64,000 bases of DNA, from assembly GCF_007830155.1 (NCBI RefSeq), contig NZ_VLKY01000013.1, forward strand, positions 60,187 to 124,186, read 5' to 3'. Shown here piece by piece: positions 27,200 through 35,440 of this stretch. The DNA comes from Pseudomonas duriflava (GTDB lineage: Bacteria; Pseudomonadota; Gammaproteobacteria; Pseudomonadales; Pseudomonadaceae). The translations under genes and the position numbers were made by a program. Position 1 is the stretch's first letter; each line of letters opens with the position of its first letter. The notes below the pieces were generated by a model. It was not told where the DNA came from. It searched no databases and saw nothing but the letters and a program-made list of their open reading frames with translations.

Positions 27200-30100
27200 T
27201 CAGCTCTCTTCGCTGTCCATCAAAATGTTCTCCAACGCTTCCCGATAATGCCCTGGTTCTTGCCAGAGCCCACGTTGCTGGGCTTCGAGCAATCGCTCGG
27301 TCATTTCCCGCAAGGCATCAGGGTTGTGTTGTTGAATAAATTCGCGGGTTGCTGGATCAAGCACATAGGCATCGGCCAACAGCGCGTATTGGTGGTCATC
27401 GATAAGCTCTGTCGTAGCGTCGAAGGCAAACAAATAATCCACCGTTGCCGCCAGCTCGAAGGCTCCCTTATAACCATGCCGCTTTACTCCCTCAATCCAC
27501 TTGGGGTTGGCCGCACGCGAGCGGACAACACGATTGAGTTCTTCCTTGAGCGTACGAATACGCGGCGCTTCCGGCTGACTGTGATCGCCGTGGTAGGACG
27601 ATACCGCTCCGCCCTGCAATGTTTCCGCCGCTACCAGCATACCGCCCTGAAACTGATAGTAATCATCAGAGTCGAGTAGATCATGCTCGCGATTGTCCTG
27701 GTTATGCAGGACGGCCTGTAGACGGCCGAGCCGCTCGACAAAGCGTTCGCGGGCCGGTGTTCCAGGATCATCCGCCCCATAGGCATAACTACCCCAGTTC
27801 AGATACACCTCGGCCAAGTCATCCCGCGATTGCCACTGCCTTTCATCGATAGGCCCCTGCAAACCTGCTCCATAAGCGCCGGGCTTGGAGCCAAACACAC
27901 GCCAGCCGGCCTGTCGCCGCGCCTCGTCTGCACTCACCCCCTGCGCTTCAAGTAGGCGTCGCTCAGCCCGTACACGGGCAGCCAATGGGTTCATATCGTC
28001 CGGCTCGTCCAACTCCGCCACAGCTTGCACGGCGGCATCGAACAAACGAATCAGATTAGCAAAGGCGTCACGGAAAAAGCCGGATACCCGCAAGGTGACA
28101 TCAACCCGCGGCCGGTCCAGTATCGTTAAAGGCAAAATTTCAAAATCACTGACGCGCTGACTACCCGTCTGCCACACTGGCCGCACACCCAGTAACGCCA
28201 TGGCCTGGGCGATATCGTCTCCGCCGGTGCGCATGGTAGCCGTTCCCCAGACAGACAGCCCCAGCTGCCGAAGATAATCGCCATGATCTTGAAGATGACG
28301 TTCCAGCAGCAGATTGGCCGATTGCCAACCAATACGCCACGCCGTTTGCGTCGGGAGATTACGAACCTCTACCGAATAAAAATTACGGCCGGTAGGCAGC
28401 ACGTCCAGTCGGCCTCTACTGGGCGCGCCGCTGGCCCCTGCCGGAATGAAACGACCTGCCAGCGCATTAAGGATACCTTCGATTTCCGCCGGGCCACAGG
28501 CATCAAGTAACGGTGCTATACGAGTTTTGATCTGACCAAGCACAAGCCCGGCACATGGCCACTGTGCTTCATCCTGCTCACTACGGAGTGTCTGCTCGAT
28601 CAACCGACTCGCCAGTAACTCGAGTCGCTCGCGCGTATCGCCTGCGATACGCCACGGTTCTGAACTGACCCGCAACAGCGCTTCAGGGCGCGGCCCTTGC
28701 CACGGCTCACCCAGATCGACATTAAGAGGATCGAACCCCAACTCCAGATCACGAGCCAATGCCTGAAGCAGGCTGGCATTGCCGCCCTGCCCATCGCCTC
28801 GAGGAATGCGCACCAATGCCAGCAAGGTATCAAGCCGCAGACGATCACAAGGTGACTCACCGAAGATATGTAGCCCATCGCGAATCTGCGATTCCTTCAG
28901 TTCACACAAATAGGCGTCTACCTTGGGTAGCCAGTCCTCTGGCGTCTCATCACCTGATAATTGCAACTCTAAATCCAGGCTGGTATTACGCAGTAGATCC
29001 GCGATATCACCTTGCAGCTCTCGGGCACGACGCGGGTCAAGCAGCTGGGCTTCATAAAACTCGTCGGCAAGCCGCTCAAGATCGCGCAAAGGACCATAGC
29101 TCTCCGCACGCGTCAGCGGCGGCATCAGATGATCGATAATGACCGCCTGCGTTCGTCGCTTGGCCTGAGCGCCTTCGCCCGGATCATTGACGATAAAAGG
29201 ATAGATATTGGGCGTTGGGCCGAGCACAGCGTCAGGCCAGCAGGTTTCAGAAAGGCCAACACCCTTGCCCGGTAACCACTCCAAGTTGCCATGCTTACCC
29301 ACATGCACGACGGCATGGGCACCGTAGACGTGCCTTAACCAGAAATAGAACGCAAGATAACCGTGGGGCGGCACAAGATCGGGGTCGTGGTAGACCGCAC
29401 TGGCGTCCAGATGGTATCCCCGTGCAGGCTGGATGCCCACGAAAGTCAACCCGAACCGCAACCCGGCTACCATCATTCGACCGCTGCGATGCATTGGGTC
29501 CTGCTCGGGATCACCCCAGCGCTCCCGCACAGCATCCTGGTTCGCCTGGGGCAACTGAGCAAAGAAGCGTTGATATTCTTCCATTCCCAAGCTTTGGTGG
29601 CAGGGTCGTAAGTCCAGGCTTCCTAAATCGTTCGTCACGCCACCCAGTAATGCATGAACCAAGGCTGTGCCACTTTCCGGCACCCCGTCAACAGGATAAC
29701 GCTCCGCTTGCAGCGCCTTAAGAATATTGAGTGCAGCAGCGGGTGTATCCAACCCTACGCCATTGCCAATCCGGCCGTCTCGGGTCGGGTAGTTGGCCAG
29801 TATCAATGCTGTACGCTTTTCTTCATTTGGAAGTCTGGCCAGTAGAATCCAGCGCCGGGCCAGTTCGGCAACAAAATCCATTCGCTCCCGTACCGGCTGA
29901 TAACAGACCACGTCGCTCTGGCTTCGCTCATCCCGCCAGGCCAACCCCTTGAAGCTCACCGGGCGCGTAATGATTCGTCCATCCAGCTCCGGCAAGGCAA
30001 TATGCATTGCCAAGTCTCGCGGCCCCAACCCCTGGGCGTTTTCTTTCCACCCTAACTCGTTATCCTGAGCACAGATTGCCTGTAATACCGGCACATCTCG

Positions 30101-30946
30101 GCGAAAGGGTCGAAGATGAGGTGAATCGGGATTGGACTGGGCAAAGCCTGTTGTATTCAGGATCATCTCGGCGTCCACCTTATCCAGAAGCACCTCGACT
30201 TCAGCAAGGCATGCCGGCTCCTTGAGGCTGGCTACGGCAATCGGTAGCGGATTGATTCCTTGCTCAATCAAAGCTTCGCAAAAGGTATCGATAAAGCCAG
30301 TATTCGCAGCCTGCAAATGGCTACGGTAAAACAACAAGGCCGCTACCGGGCACTCGTCTTGCCAGCGCTGTTGCCAAACTTCCAGCGCGTCTCCTTCGGT
30401 CTTGGGCGCGTAAACCGAAACACGAGGCAGAGACTGAGGCTCAATCCAGGTATCGTCACGTCCGAACCATTGCTGGCCGATAAAGCGATACAGCATACGG
30501 GCATTATCAATGCCGCCTTGCCGCAGGTATTGCCAGATCCGCTCGGCGTCTGTGGCTGGCACATTACCCAGCGCCGTCAGTTCAGGGTCCGGCTTGTCAT
30601 CGCCAGGCACAAGAACCAAACGGGCGCCTCGCGCAGCCAACTCGACCAGCTGATCCACGCCATATCGCCAGTACCCGGCTCCCCCCAGCAGCGAGACAAT
30701 AATAACCTTGGCATGCTGAAGCACTTCGTCGATATACAAATCGACCGACGCGTGATTCATTAGCTGCATAGGATTGGCCAGACGCAAACTGGGAAAGCTC
30801 TCAGGTAATCCACGTGCGGCTTCGGCCAGCAACGCCAAGTGCGAATCGGCGCTGCAGAGGATCACCAGCTCCGCAGGTGTTTGTGCGAGATGCGCAATTC
30901 CGTCGTCAGGTGTAAAGCCGCCGGGCTGGGTCCTAAGCAGATGCAT
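27200..30946 (-). CDS. cobN: Cobaltochelatase large subunit CobN
   Basis: The chosen start, ATG 30946, is 1 nt after the cobW stop. The longer frame into cobW lacks homology. The ~1248-residue product opens with the family sequence MHLLRTQPGG. It has the CobN/BchH core: ANYPTRDGRIGNGVGLDTP, GYLAFYFWLRHVYGAHAVVHVGKHGNLEWLPGKGVGLS, FIVNDPGEGAQAKRR and YHGDHS near the end. CobN binds the corrin ring and receives Co2+ in the ATP-dependent aerobic-type insertion step. The operon cobW-cobN-ATPase-VWA is preceded by a cobalamin riboswitch. Confidence 0.96.
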   Translation of the reverse strand: MHLLRTQPGGFTPDDGIAHLAQTPAELVILCSADSHLALLAEAARGLPESFPSLRLANPMQLMNHASVDLYIDEVLQHAKVIIVSLLGGAGYWRYGVDQLVELAARGARLVLVPGDDKPDPELTALGNVPATDAERIWQYLRQGGIDNARMLYRFIGQQWFGRDDTWIEPQSLPRVSVYAPKTEGDALEVWQQRWQDECPVAALLFYRSHLQAANTGFIDTFCEALIEQGINPLPIAVASLKEPACLAEVEVLLDKVDAEMILNTTGFAQSNPDSPHLRPFRRDVPVLQAICAQDNELGWKENAQGLGPRDLAMHIALPELDGRIITRPVSFKGLAWRDERSQSDVVCYQPVRERMDFVAELARRWILLARLPNEEKRTALILANYPTRDGRIGNGVGLDTPAAALNILKALQAERYPVDGVPESGTALVHALLGGVTNDLGSLDLRPCHQSLGMEEYQRFFAQLPQANQDAVRERWGDPEQDPMHRSGRMMVAGLRFGLTFVGIQPARGYHLDASAVYHDPDLVPPHGYLAFYFWLRHVYGAHAVVHVGKHGNLEWLPGKGVGLSETCWPDAVLGPTPNIYPFIVNDPGEGAQAKRRTQAVIIDHLMPPLTRAESYGPLRDLERLADEFYEAQLLDPRRARELQGDIADLLRNTSLDLELQLSGDETPEDWLPKVDAYLCELKESQIRDGLHIFGESPCDRLRLDTLLALVRIPRGDGQGGNASLLQALARDLELGFDPLNVDLGEPWQGPRPEALLRVSSEPWRIAGDTRERLELLASRLIEQTLRSEQDEAQWPCAGLVLGQIKTRIAPLLDACGPAEIEGILNALAGRFIPAGASGAPSRGRLDVLPTGRNFYSVEVRNLPTQTAWRIGWQSANLLLERHLQDHGDYLRQLGLSVWGTATMRTGGDDIAQAMALLGVRPVWQTGSQRVSDFEILPLTILDRPRVDVTLRVSGFFRDAFANLIRLFDAAVQAVAELDEPDDMNPLAARVRAERRLLEAQGVSADEARRQAGWRVFGSKPGAYGAGLQGPIDERQWQSRDDLAEVYLNWGSYAYGADDPGTPARERFVERLGRLQAVLHNQDNREHDLLDSDDYYQFQGGMLVAAETLQGGAVSSYHGDHSQPEAPRIRTLKEELNRVVRSRAANPKWIEGVKRHGYKGAFELAATVDYLFAFDATTELIDDHQYALLADAYVLDPATREFIQQHNPDALREMTERLLEAQQRGLWQEPGHYREALENILMDSEES

Positions 30947-30947
30947 C

Positions 30948-32000
30948 TTAAGCCAACGTGCTTTGCAGTTCAGCGCTGATGGCAGCCTGGTCCAGCTCCT
31001 GGCCAATCACGACCAGACGCGTCTGCCGCGTCTCATCTGCTTTCCAGGCACGATCAAAATGCTTGTCGAAGCGGGTACCAACGCCCTGTACTAGCAGACG
31101 CATAGGCTTACCCTTAATAGCTACGAAACCTTTGATCCGTAAAATACCGTGACGCTGTACAAGGCCAGTCAGTGCCTCCAGTAAAGCACTTTCCTCTACT
31201 TCAGGCAGATCAAGCCCAAACGAATCGAATTCGTCATGATCATGCTCATCATGGGGCTCATGATCGTGGTGCGTTTTGCGCGAATCGATATGCAGCTCGG
31301 CTTCGGCGTTCAACCCTAGCAGAACAGACAGGGGCAACTGACCGTTGCTGGCCTCAATGATTTTGACCGATGCCGGCAGTTCGCTTTCGATCTGGCTGCG
31401 CACAGCTGCCAGTGCAGCCTGTGACATCTGGTCAACCTTGTTCAGAATAACCAGGTCGGCACTCGCCAACTGATCTTCAAATAATTCATGCAGCGGAGAT
31501 TCGTGATCCAGATTGGGGTCGAGTTGACGCTGGGCATCAACTTTCTCGGGATAAGCGGCAAACGTACCCAGCGCTACGGCTGGACTGTCCACAACAGTAA
31601 CGACTGCATCAACCGTACATGCAGTGCGGATTTCCGGCCACTGGAAGGCCTGTACGAGCGGCTTGGGCAAAGCCAGTCCTGAGGTCTCGATCAGGATATG
31701 GTCGATGTCCGTACGGCGAGCCACCAAATCACGCATCACGGGAAAGAACTCTTCCTGCACCGTGCAGCACAGGCAACCATTAGCCAATTCGAATACCCGG
31801 CCTACGGCCTCTTCTTCGGTACAGCCGATACTGCACTGCTTGAGGATTTCGCCGTCGATACCAAGCTCGCCAAACTCGTTCACGATGACGGCAATGCGGC
31901 GTCCCTGGGCATTTTCCAGAATATGGCGCAGCAATGTGGTTTTACCGGCACCCAAAAAGCCAGTAATGATTGTAACGGGTATCTTGGCCAAGGTTTTCAT
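30948..32000 (-). CDS. cobW: CobW-type metal GTPase (cobalamin cluster)
   Basis: The start is ATG 32000 (an upstream in-frame ATG at 32033 adds 11 residues). The 350-residue COG0523 protein has Walker A GFLGAGKTT (14-22), the metal motif C76-L-C78-C79 and IETSGLALPKP with the switch region. LNKVDQ (guanine specificity) and a His-rich stretch near 240-255 (HHDHEPHDEHDHDE) follow, then a CobW C-terminal domain. Proteins of this type bind Co2+ and act as metallochaperones. It is the first gene behind the minus-strand cobalamin riboswitch and is directly followed by cobN, so delivery of cobalt to the chelatase is likely. Confidence 0.93.
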   Translation of the reverse strand: MKTLAKIPVTIITGFLGAGKTTLLRHILENAQGRRIAVIVNEFGELGIDGEILKQCSIGCTEEEAVGRVFELANGCLCCTVQEEFFPVMRDLVARRTDIDHILIETSGLALPKPLVQAFQWPEIRTACTVDAVVTVVDSPAVALGTFAAYPEKVDAQRQLDPNLDHESPLHELFEDQLASADLVILNKVDQMSQAALAAVRSQIESELPASVKIIEASNGQLPLSVLLGLNAEAELHIDSRKTHHDHEPHDEHDHDEFDSFGLDLPEVEESALLEALTGLVQRHGILRIKGFVAIKGKPMRLLVQGVGTRFDKHFDRAWKADETRQTRLVVIGQELDQAAISAELQSTLA

Positions 32001-32144
32001 GAGCTGCCTTACAGAAAAGGGACAGGCAGGCATGACGACGACCTGCGCTCACGCACGGTCTAAACGCCACACCGGATCACCCCGCCCGGTTGTCGGAAAG
32101 AATACCGCCCAGGCTGATGCAGCAGTATTCAAAAGTTCGCTCAA

Positions 32145-32465
32145 GGCAGGTTTCCTGGCTCACGGCTATGGCTTTTCGTCTTCCCATCCAAGGACAGTGA
32201 CTTTATGAAAAGCCTGTAAGAGTTTACTCACCATATGCTGCGCATCGAGGATACATCGTTAAAACCACCCAGGTCGCCAGCCCGGTTAGAGTGCTCATTT
32301 ACCATCCGTAAACTCCGCCTTCTCATTGGTTATACCGTGTCGCCTCAGTTTGCAACAAGCTGCGTAGACTCTAAGAACAACCGCTTACAGTTGCGGGGGC
32401 AGCTGCGGTCTTGCACCGCATTCCCTCTTAGCTCTGGCGCTTCGCCAAAGCACCCTGAGAGCGCA
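32145..32465 (-). promoter_or_regulatory. Cobalamin riboswitch of the cobW-cobN operon, with a large insertion
   Basis: Read on the minus strand, the elements are in canonical order. CTCAGGGTGC lies near 32457, GGGAA at 32425-32421, then a GCGGTGCAAGACCGC stem. GCCCCCGCAACTGT is at 32400-32387, CACTG at 32199-32195, GGGAAG at 32185-32180, and the B12 box AGCCAGGAAACCTGCC at 32160-32145. About 185 nt separate the CAACTGT and CACTG elements, against roughly 25 nt in the sister element. The start of cobW is 145 nt downstream. It is expected to lower expression of cobW-cobN-ATPase-VWA when B12 is abundant. Confidence 0.88.
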
Positions 32466-32548
32466 AAGGCTACGAGCGCCCCTCCTGAGTGTCAATCAAT
32501 GAAGTTGACGCTTCGCCTATGTTCATGGTCTGCTTTGCACTTGATTTC

Positions 32549-32765
32549 AGGTGTCGCCACGCGGTTCGTGGCGGTGAAACGGGAAGCCGGTTCGAGTCCG
32601 GCACTGCCCCCGCAACGGTACGTGAGAGAAGATCGATATCCACTGTGCTCAGTTGTAGAGCATGGGAAGGCCGATCTTTGAGACGACCCGGCGAGGTTAG
32701 CCAACGTCGCGTATGACGTCCTACCCTGCCCTGTGTCCCTCATAAGTCCGGAGACCGGCCTGACT
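32549..32765 (+). promoter_or_regulatory. Cobalamin riboswitch of the cbtB-cbtA-cob operon
   Basis: Canonical order on the plus strand. AGGTGTCGCC near 32550 is followed by GGTGAAACGGGAAGCCGGT, then TCCGGCACTGCCCCCGCAACGGTA, then CCACTGTG and CATGGGAAGGC. The B12 box variant AAGTCCGGAGACCGGCC ends at 32760. About 110 nt lie between the box and the cbtB start. It controls cobalt uptake and corrin-ring genes by B12 feedback. Confidence 0.93.
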
Positions 32766-32873
32766 GATTACTAGCAACCCGCGGTGGGCGGGCGCAGCTG
32801 AATAGCGCGGCGCGTAGGCGACCGTGCTTTCGTGCGTTCCCTCATCTCATCCATTGTCCTCGGAGGGAATTCC

Positions 32874-33059
32874 ATGACCAGCCATACACTCAGCCACGCA
32901 CCCACCACCACTGCCTCCCTGTCCAAGCGTCTGGCAGCCGCAACCTTGGCCTGCCTACTCGGCGGCGGCCTCGTATTCCTGGCTGGCTTCTCGCATATCG
33001 ATGCGTTGCACAACGCGGCCCATGACACCCGTCACAGTGAAGGTTTCCCCTGCCACTGA
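32874..33059 (+). CDS. cbtB: Cobalt transporter accessory subunit CbtB
   Basis: The start is ATG 32874 behind GGAGGG (32862-32867). The 61-residue protein has one transmembrane helix (LAAATLACLLGGGLVFLAGF) and a His-rich C-terminus (HIDALHNAAHDTRHSEGFPCH) likely to bind metal. The CbtB family always accompanies CbtA and is B12-riboswitch controlled. cbtA follows 7 nt downstream. Confidence 0.93.
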   Translation: MTSHTLSHAPTTTASLSKRLAAATLACLLGGGLVFLAGFSHIDALHNAAHDTRHSEGFPCH

Positions 33060-33066
33060 GGTCAGC

Positions 33067-33765
33067 ATGTTCAAGCGAATCTTTTTCACGGCCGGCTTTG
33101 CCGGTCTGCTGGCAGCGCTCGTTCTGAGTTTATTTCAAATCCTTTGGATAACGCCGCTGCTGTTGCAGGCTGAGACCTATGAAGTGGCCAGCGAAAGCAT
33201 GGTCGAGCCCCATGAGCACGCGCCTGGTGCACCTGCTCATCATCATGATGCGGAAGCATGGGCGCCGGCCGATGGCTGGGAACGTACCTTGTCCACCCTG
33301 GGCGGTAATCTAGTGGTCGCGGTGGGCTTCAGCTTGATGCTGGCCGGCCTCTTTACCCTGCGCCAGCCCAATCGTGCCTGGCAGGGAGTGCTGTGGGGCA
33401 TAGCGGGCTATTTGACGTTCTGTCTCGCGCCATCCTTGGGCTTACCGCCCGAACTGCCAGGAACTGCTGCAGCCGACCTGACCTTGCGTCAAGGCTGGTG
33501 GATAGGGACTGCAGCCGCTACAGCGGCCAGCCTGGCGCTGCTGGTATTCACGCGTCACTGGGCGCTACGTCTGGTCGCCTTGGTCCTTTTGGTCCTCCCC
33601 CATATAATCGGCGCCCCGCAACCTGCCGAACATTCAAGCCTGGCGCCAGAATCCCTGCAGAGCCATTTCCGTTTGGCAGCACTCATCTCGAACGCTGCTT
33701 TCTGGATTGCCCTGGGTTGGTTGAGCGCCTGGTTCTACACCCGTGATACAGCCGAGAATAACTGA
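33067..33765 (+). CDS. cbtA: Cobalt transporter CbtA
   Basis: The start is ATG 33067 behind GAGGT. The 232-residue membrane protein has five or six predicted helices, the first at ~5-28 (FFTAGFAGLLAALVLSLFQILWI). A His-rich loop follows helix 1 (EHAPGAPAHHHDAE, ~52-65), and GYLTFCLAPSLGLPPELPG and GWWIGTAAAT follow. CbtA is a predicted cobalt importer. The stop TGA shares its last base with the ATG of cbiX, showing tight coupling. Confidence 0.92.
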   Translation: MFKRIFFTAGFAGLLAALVLSLFQILWITPLLLQAETYEVASESMVEPHEHAPGAPAHHHDAEAWAPADGWERTLSTLGGNLVVAVGFSLMLAGLFTLRQPNRAWQGVLWGIAGYLTFCLAPSLGLPPELPGTAAADLTLRQGWWIGTAAATAASLALLVFTRHWALRLVALVLLVLPHIIGAPQPAEHSSLAPESLQSHFRLAALISNAAFWIALGWLSAWFYTRDTAENN

Positions 33766-34793
33766 TGACTCTTACTAACAGCGCACCCGCCATTCTAGTG
33801 GTGGGTCATGGCACACGCAGTACGCCGGGTGTCGAGGAATTCTTCCGCCTGGCCGAACACCTCAAGGCCCGTTTTCCGGACCGTCTCTGTACTACAGGCT
33901 TTCTGGAATTCGCCCGGCCGACCATTGCTGAAGGCCTGAACAAGCTGATCGCTGAAGGTGCTCGTAATATCACCGCCATCCCCGGCATGCTGATGGCTGC
34001 CGGTCATGCGAAAAATGATATTCCCAGCGAGCTTAATGAGTTCATGGCTGCCAACCCGGAAGTCAAGATTACTTATGGCGTGGAGCTGGGCGTTAACGCC
34101 AAGATGATGCGTGCCGCCCGCGACCGCATCGAGGCGGCTGAAGCACAGTTTGGCGAAGACTATCGTCGTGACGAGACCCTGCTGGTCGTGGTCGGCCGCG
34201 GCGCTTCGGACGCTGATGCCAACTCCAATATTACTAAAATCACACGCTTCCTGTGGGAGGGCATGGGCTTTGCCTGGGCCGAAACCTGCTACTCCGGCGT
34301 AACCAAGCCGCTCGTGGCCGACGCCCTGCCCGTCGTACACCGCCTGGGCTACCGAAACGTCATTGTGTTTCCGTATTTCCTGTTTACGGGCCGGCTGATT
34401 GACCGTATCTATGCGGATATAGACGTCTATGCCGAAGCACACCCTGAGGTCCGCGTCGCCAAGGCCGGCTACCTCAACGACCATCCGCTGGTTATCGAAG
34501 CATTGGTCGACAAGCTCCATGAGGCTGAGGAAGGCACTGGCAACATGAACTGCCAGCTTTGCCATTACCGCGAGCAGATCATTGGCTTCGAAGATCGGGT
34601 AGGCGCACCGCAATTCGGCCATCATCATCATGTGCGCGGTATCGGTACCGACTCTGATCATGACCATGGGCACCATCATCATCATGGCCACCATCATCAC
34701 AGCCATGATCATAGTCATAGCCACACACTGTCACCGTCTGCCACAGCTGCCGAGCCGCTAAAAAGCGTGCAAAAGCTAACACCGGCTGATTGA
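33765..34793 (+). CDS. cbiX: Sirohydrochlorin cobaltochelatase CbiX
   Basis: A 342-residue protein with two CbiX-type half domains. The first opens ILVVGHGTRS and contains AIPGMLMAAGHAKNDIP with the metal-binding His (~85). The second opens LLVVVGRGASDADANSN (~142) and includes VIVFPYFLFTGRLIDRI. The C-terminus (~285-325) is extremely His-rich, alternating HDHGHHHHHGHHHHSHDHSHSH-like runs, a probable cobalt store. It inserts Co2+ into sirohydrochlorin, the early step of the anaerobic-type route. Its presence together with cobN is notable. Confidence 0.93.
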   Translation: MTLTNSAPAILVVGHGTRSTPGVEEFFRLAEHLKARFPDRLCTTGFLEFARPTIAEGLNKLIAEGARNITAIPGMLMAAGHAKNDIPSELNEFMAANPEVKITYGVELGVNAKMMRAARDRIEAAEAQFGEDYRRDETLLVVVGRGASDADANSNITKITRFLWEGMGFAWAETCYSGVTKPLVADALPVVHRLGYRNVIVFPYFLFTGRLIDRIYADIDVYAEAHPEVRVAKAGYLNDHPLVIEALVDKLHEAEEGTGNMNCQLCHYREQIIGFEDRVGAPQFGHHHHVRGIGTDSDHDHGHHHHHGHHHHSHDHSHSHTLSPSATAAEPLKSVQKLTPAD

Positions 34794-34798
34794 TCACT

Positions 34799-35440
34799 AT
34801 GCCCTTCGAGTACCAGCACGACCCGGAAGCCATCGAGCGACAATCGTTCGAGCAGATCAAGCAGCTGACCGACCTTAGCCGCTTCGACGCTGATCAGGCA
34901 CAGATCGCCATGCGCTTGGTGCATACATGCGGTGAACCGGAGATCGTTGAAGCACTGCACTTTAGCCAACAGGCCGTACAGGCTGGACTAAATGCTGTTA
35001 CGGGCAAGGCACCCATCCTGTGTGATGTGGAGATGGTCAAACATGGTCTAACGCGCCGAATGTTCGGTGAACGGCCGCTATGTTTCTTGAACGATGCGCG
35101 TGTACCCCCATTAGCCAGCTCGCTGGGTGAAACCCGTAGCATGGCAGCCGTGGAGTTCTGGACGCCCCATCTGGAAGGCAGCATCGTCGTGATTGGCAAT
35201 GCCCCAACCACGCTGTTCCGCCTTCTAGAGCGCCTGGAGGCCGGTGCGCCCAAGCCCGCCCTGGTGATCGGAATGCCGGTGGGCTTCATTGGCGCGGCCG
35301 AATCCAAGGACGCGCTGATGCAGCATGGAAGTGCGCTAGGTATCGAATGGATCGCCTTGAGCGGCCGTCGTGGCGGCAGTGCGCTGGCTGCCGCTACGCT
35401 CAATGCCCTGGCACGCATACAGCAAGGAATTCGCTGGTGA
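34799..35440 (+). CDS. cobH: Precorrin-8X methylmutase CobH
   Basis: The start is ATG 34799, 5 nt after the cbiX stop; a TTG at 34790 is in frame but less likely. The 213-residue protein has the catalytic His in RLVHTCGEPEIV (His42) followed by ALHFSQQAV. DVEMVKHGLTRR and GNAPTTLFRLLE with MPVGFIGAAESK are also conserved. It moves the methyl group from C11 to C12 to give hydrogenobyrinate or its cobalt form. The stop overlaps the cobL GTG (GTGA). Confidence 0.95.
   Translation: MPFEYQHDPEAIERQSFEQIKQLTDLSRFDADQAQIAMRLVHTCGEPEIVEALHFSQQAVQAGLNAVTGKAPILCDVEMVKHGLTRRMFGERPLCFLNDARVPPLASSLGETRSMAAVEFWTPHLEGSIVVIGNAPTTLFRLLERLEAGAPKPALVIGMPVGFIGAAESKDALMQHGSALGIEWIALSGRRGGSALAAATLNALARIQQGIRW

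Noticed and set aside
33795..34724. Long minus-strand frame opposite cbiX with Met-rich start
   Set aside because: The Met runs are the reverse complement of the His codons in the CbiX tail; it is a shadow of the real gene.
34660..34730. Tandem repeat of CAT/CAC triplets as a possible CRISPR or satellite
   Set aside because: It is the in-frame His-rich tail of CbiX, not spaced repeats.
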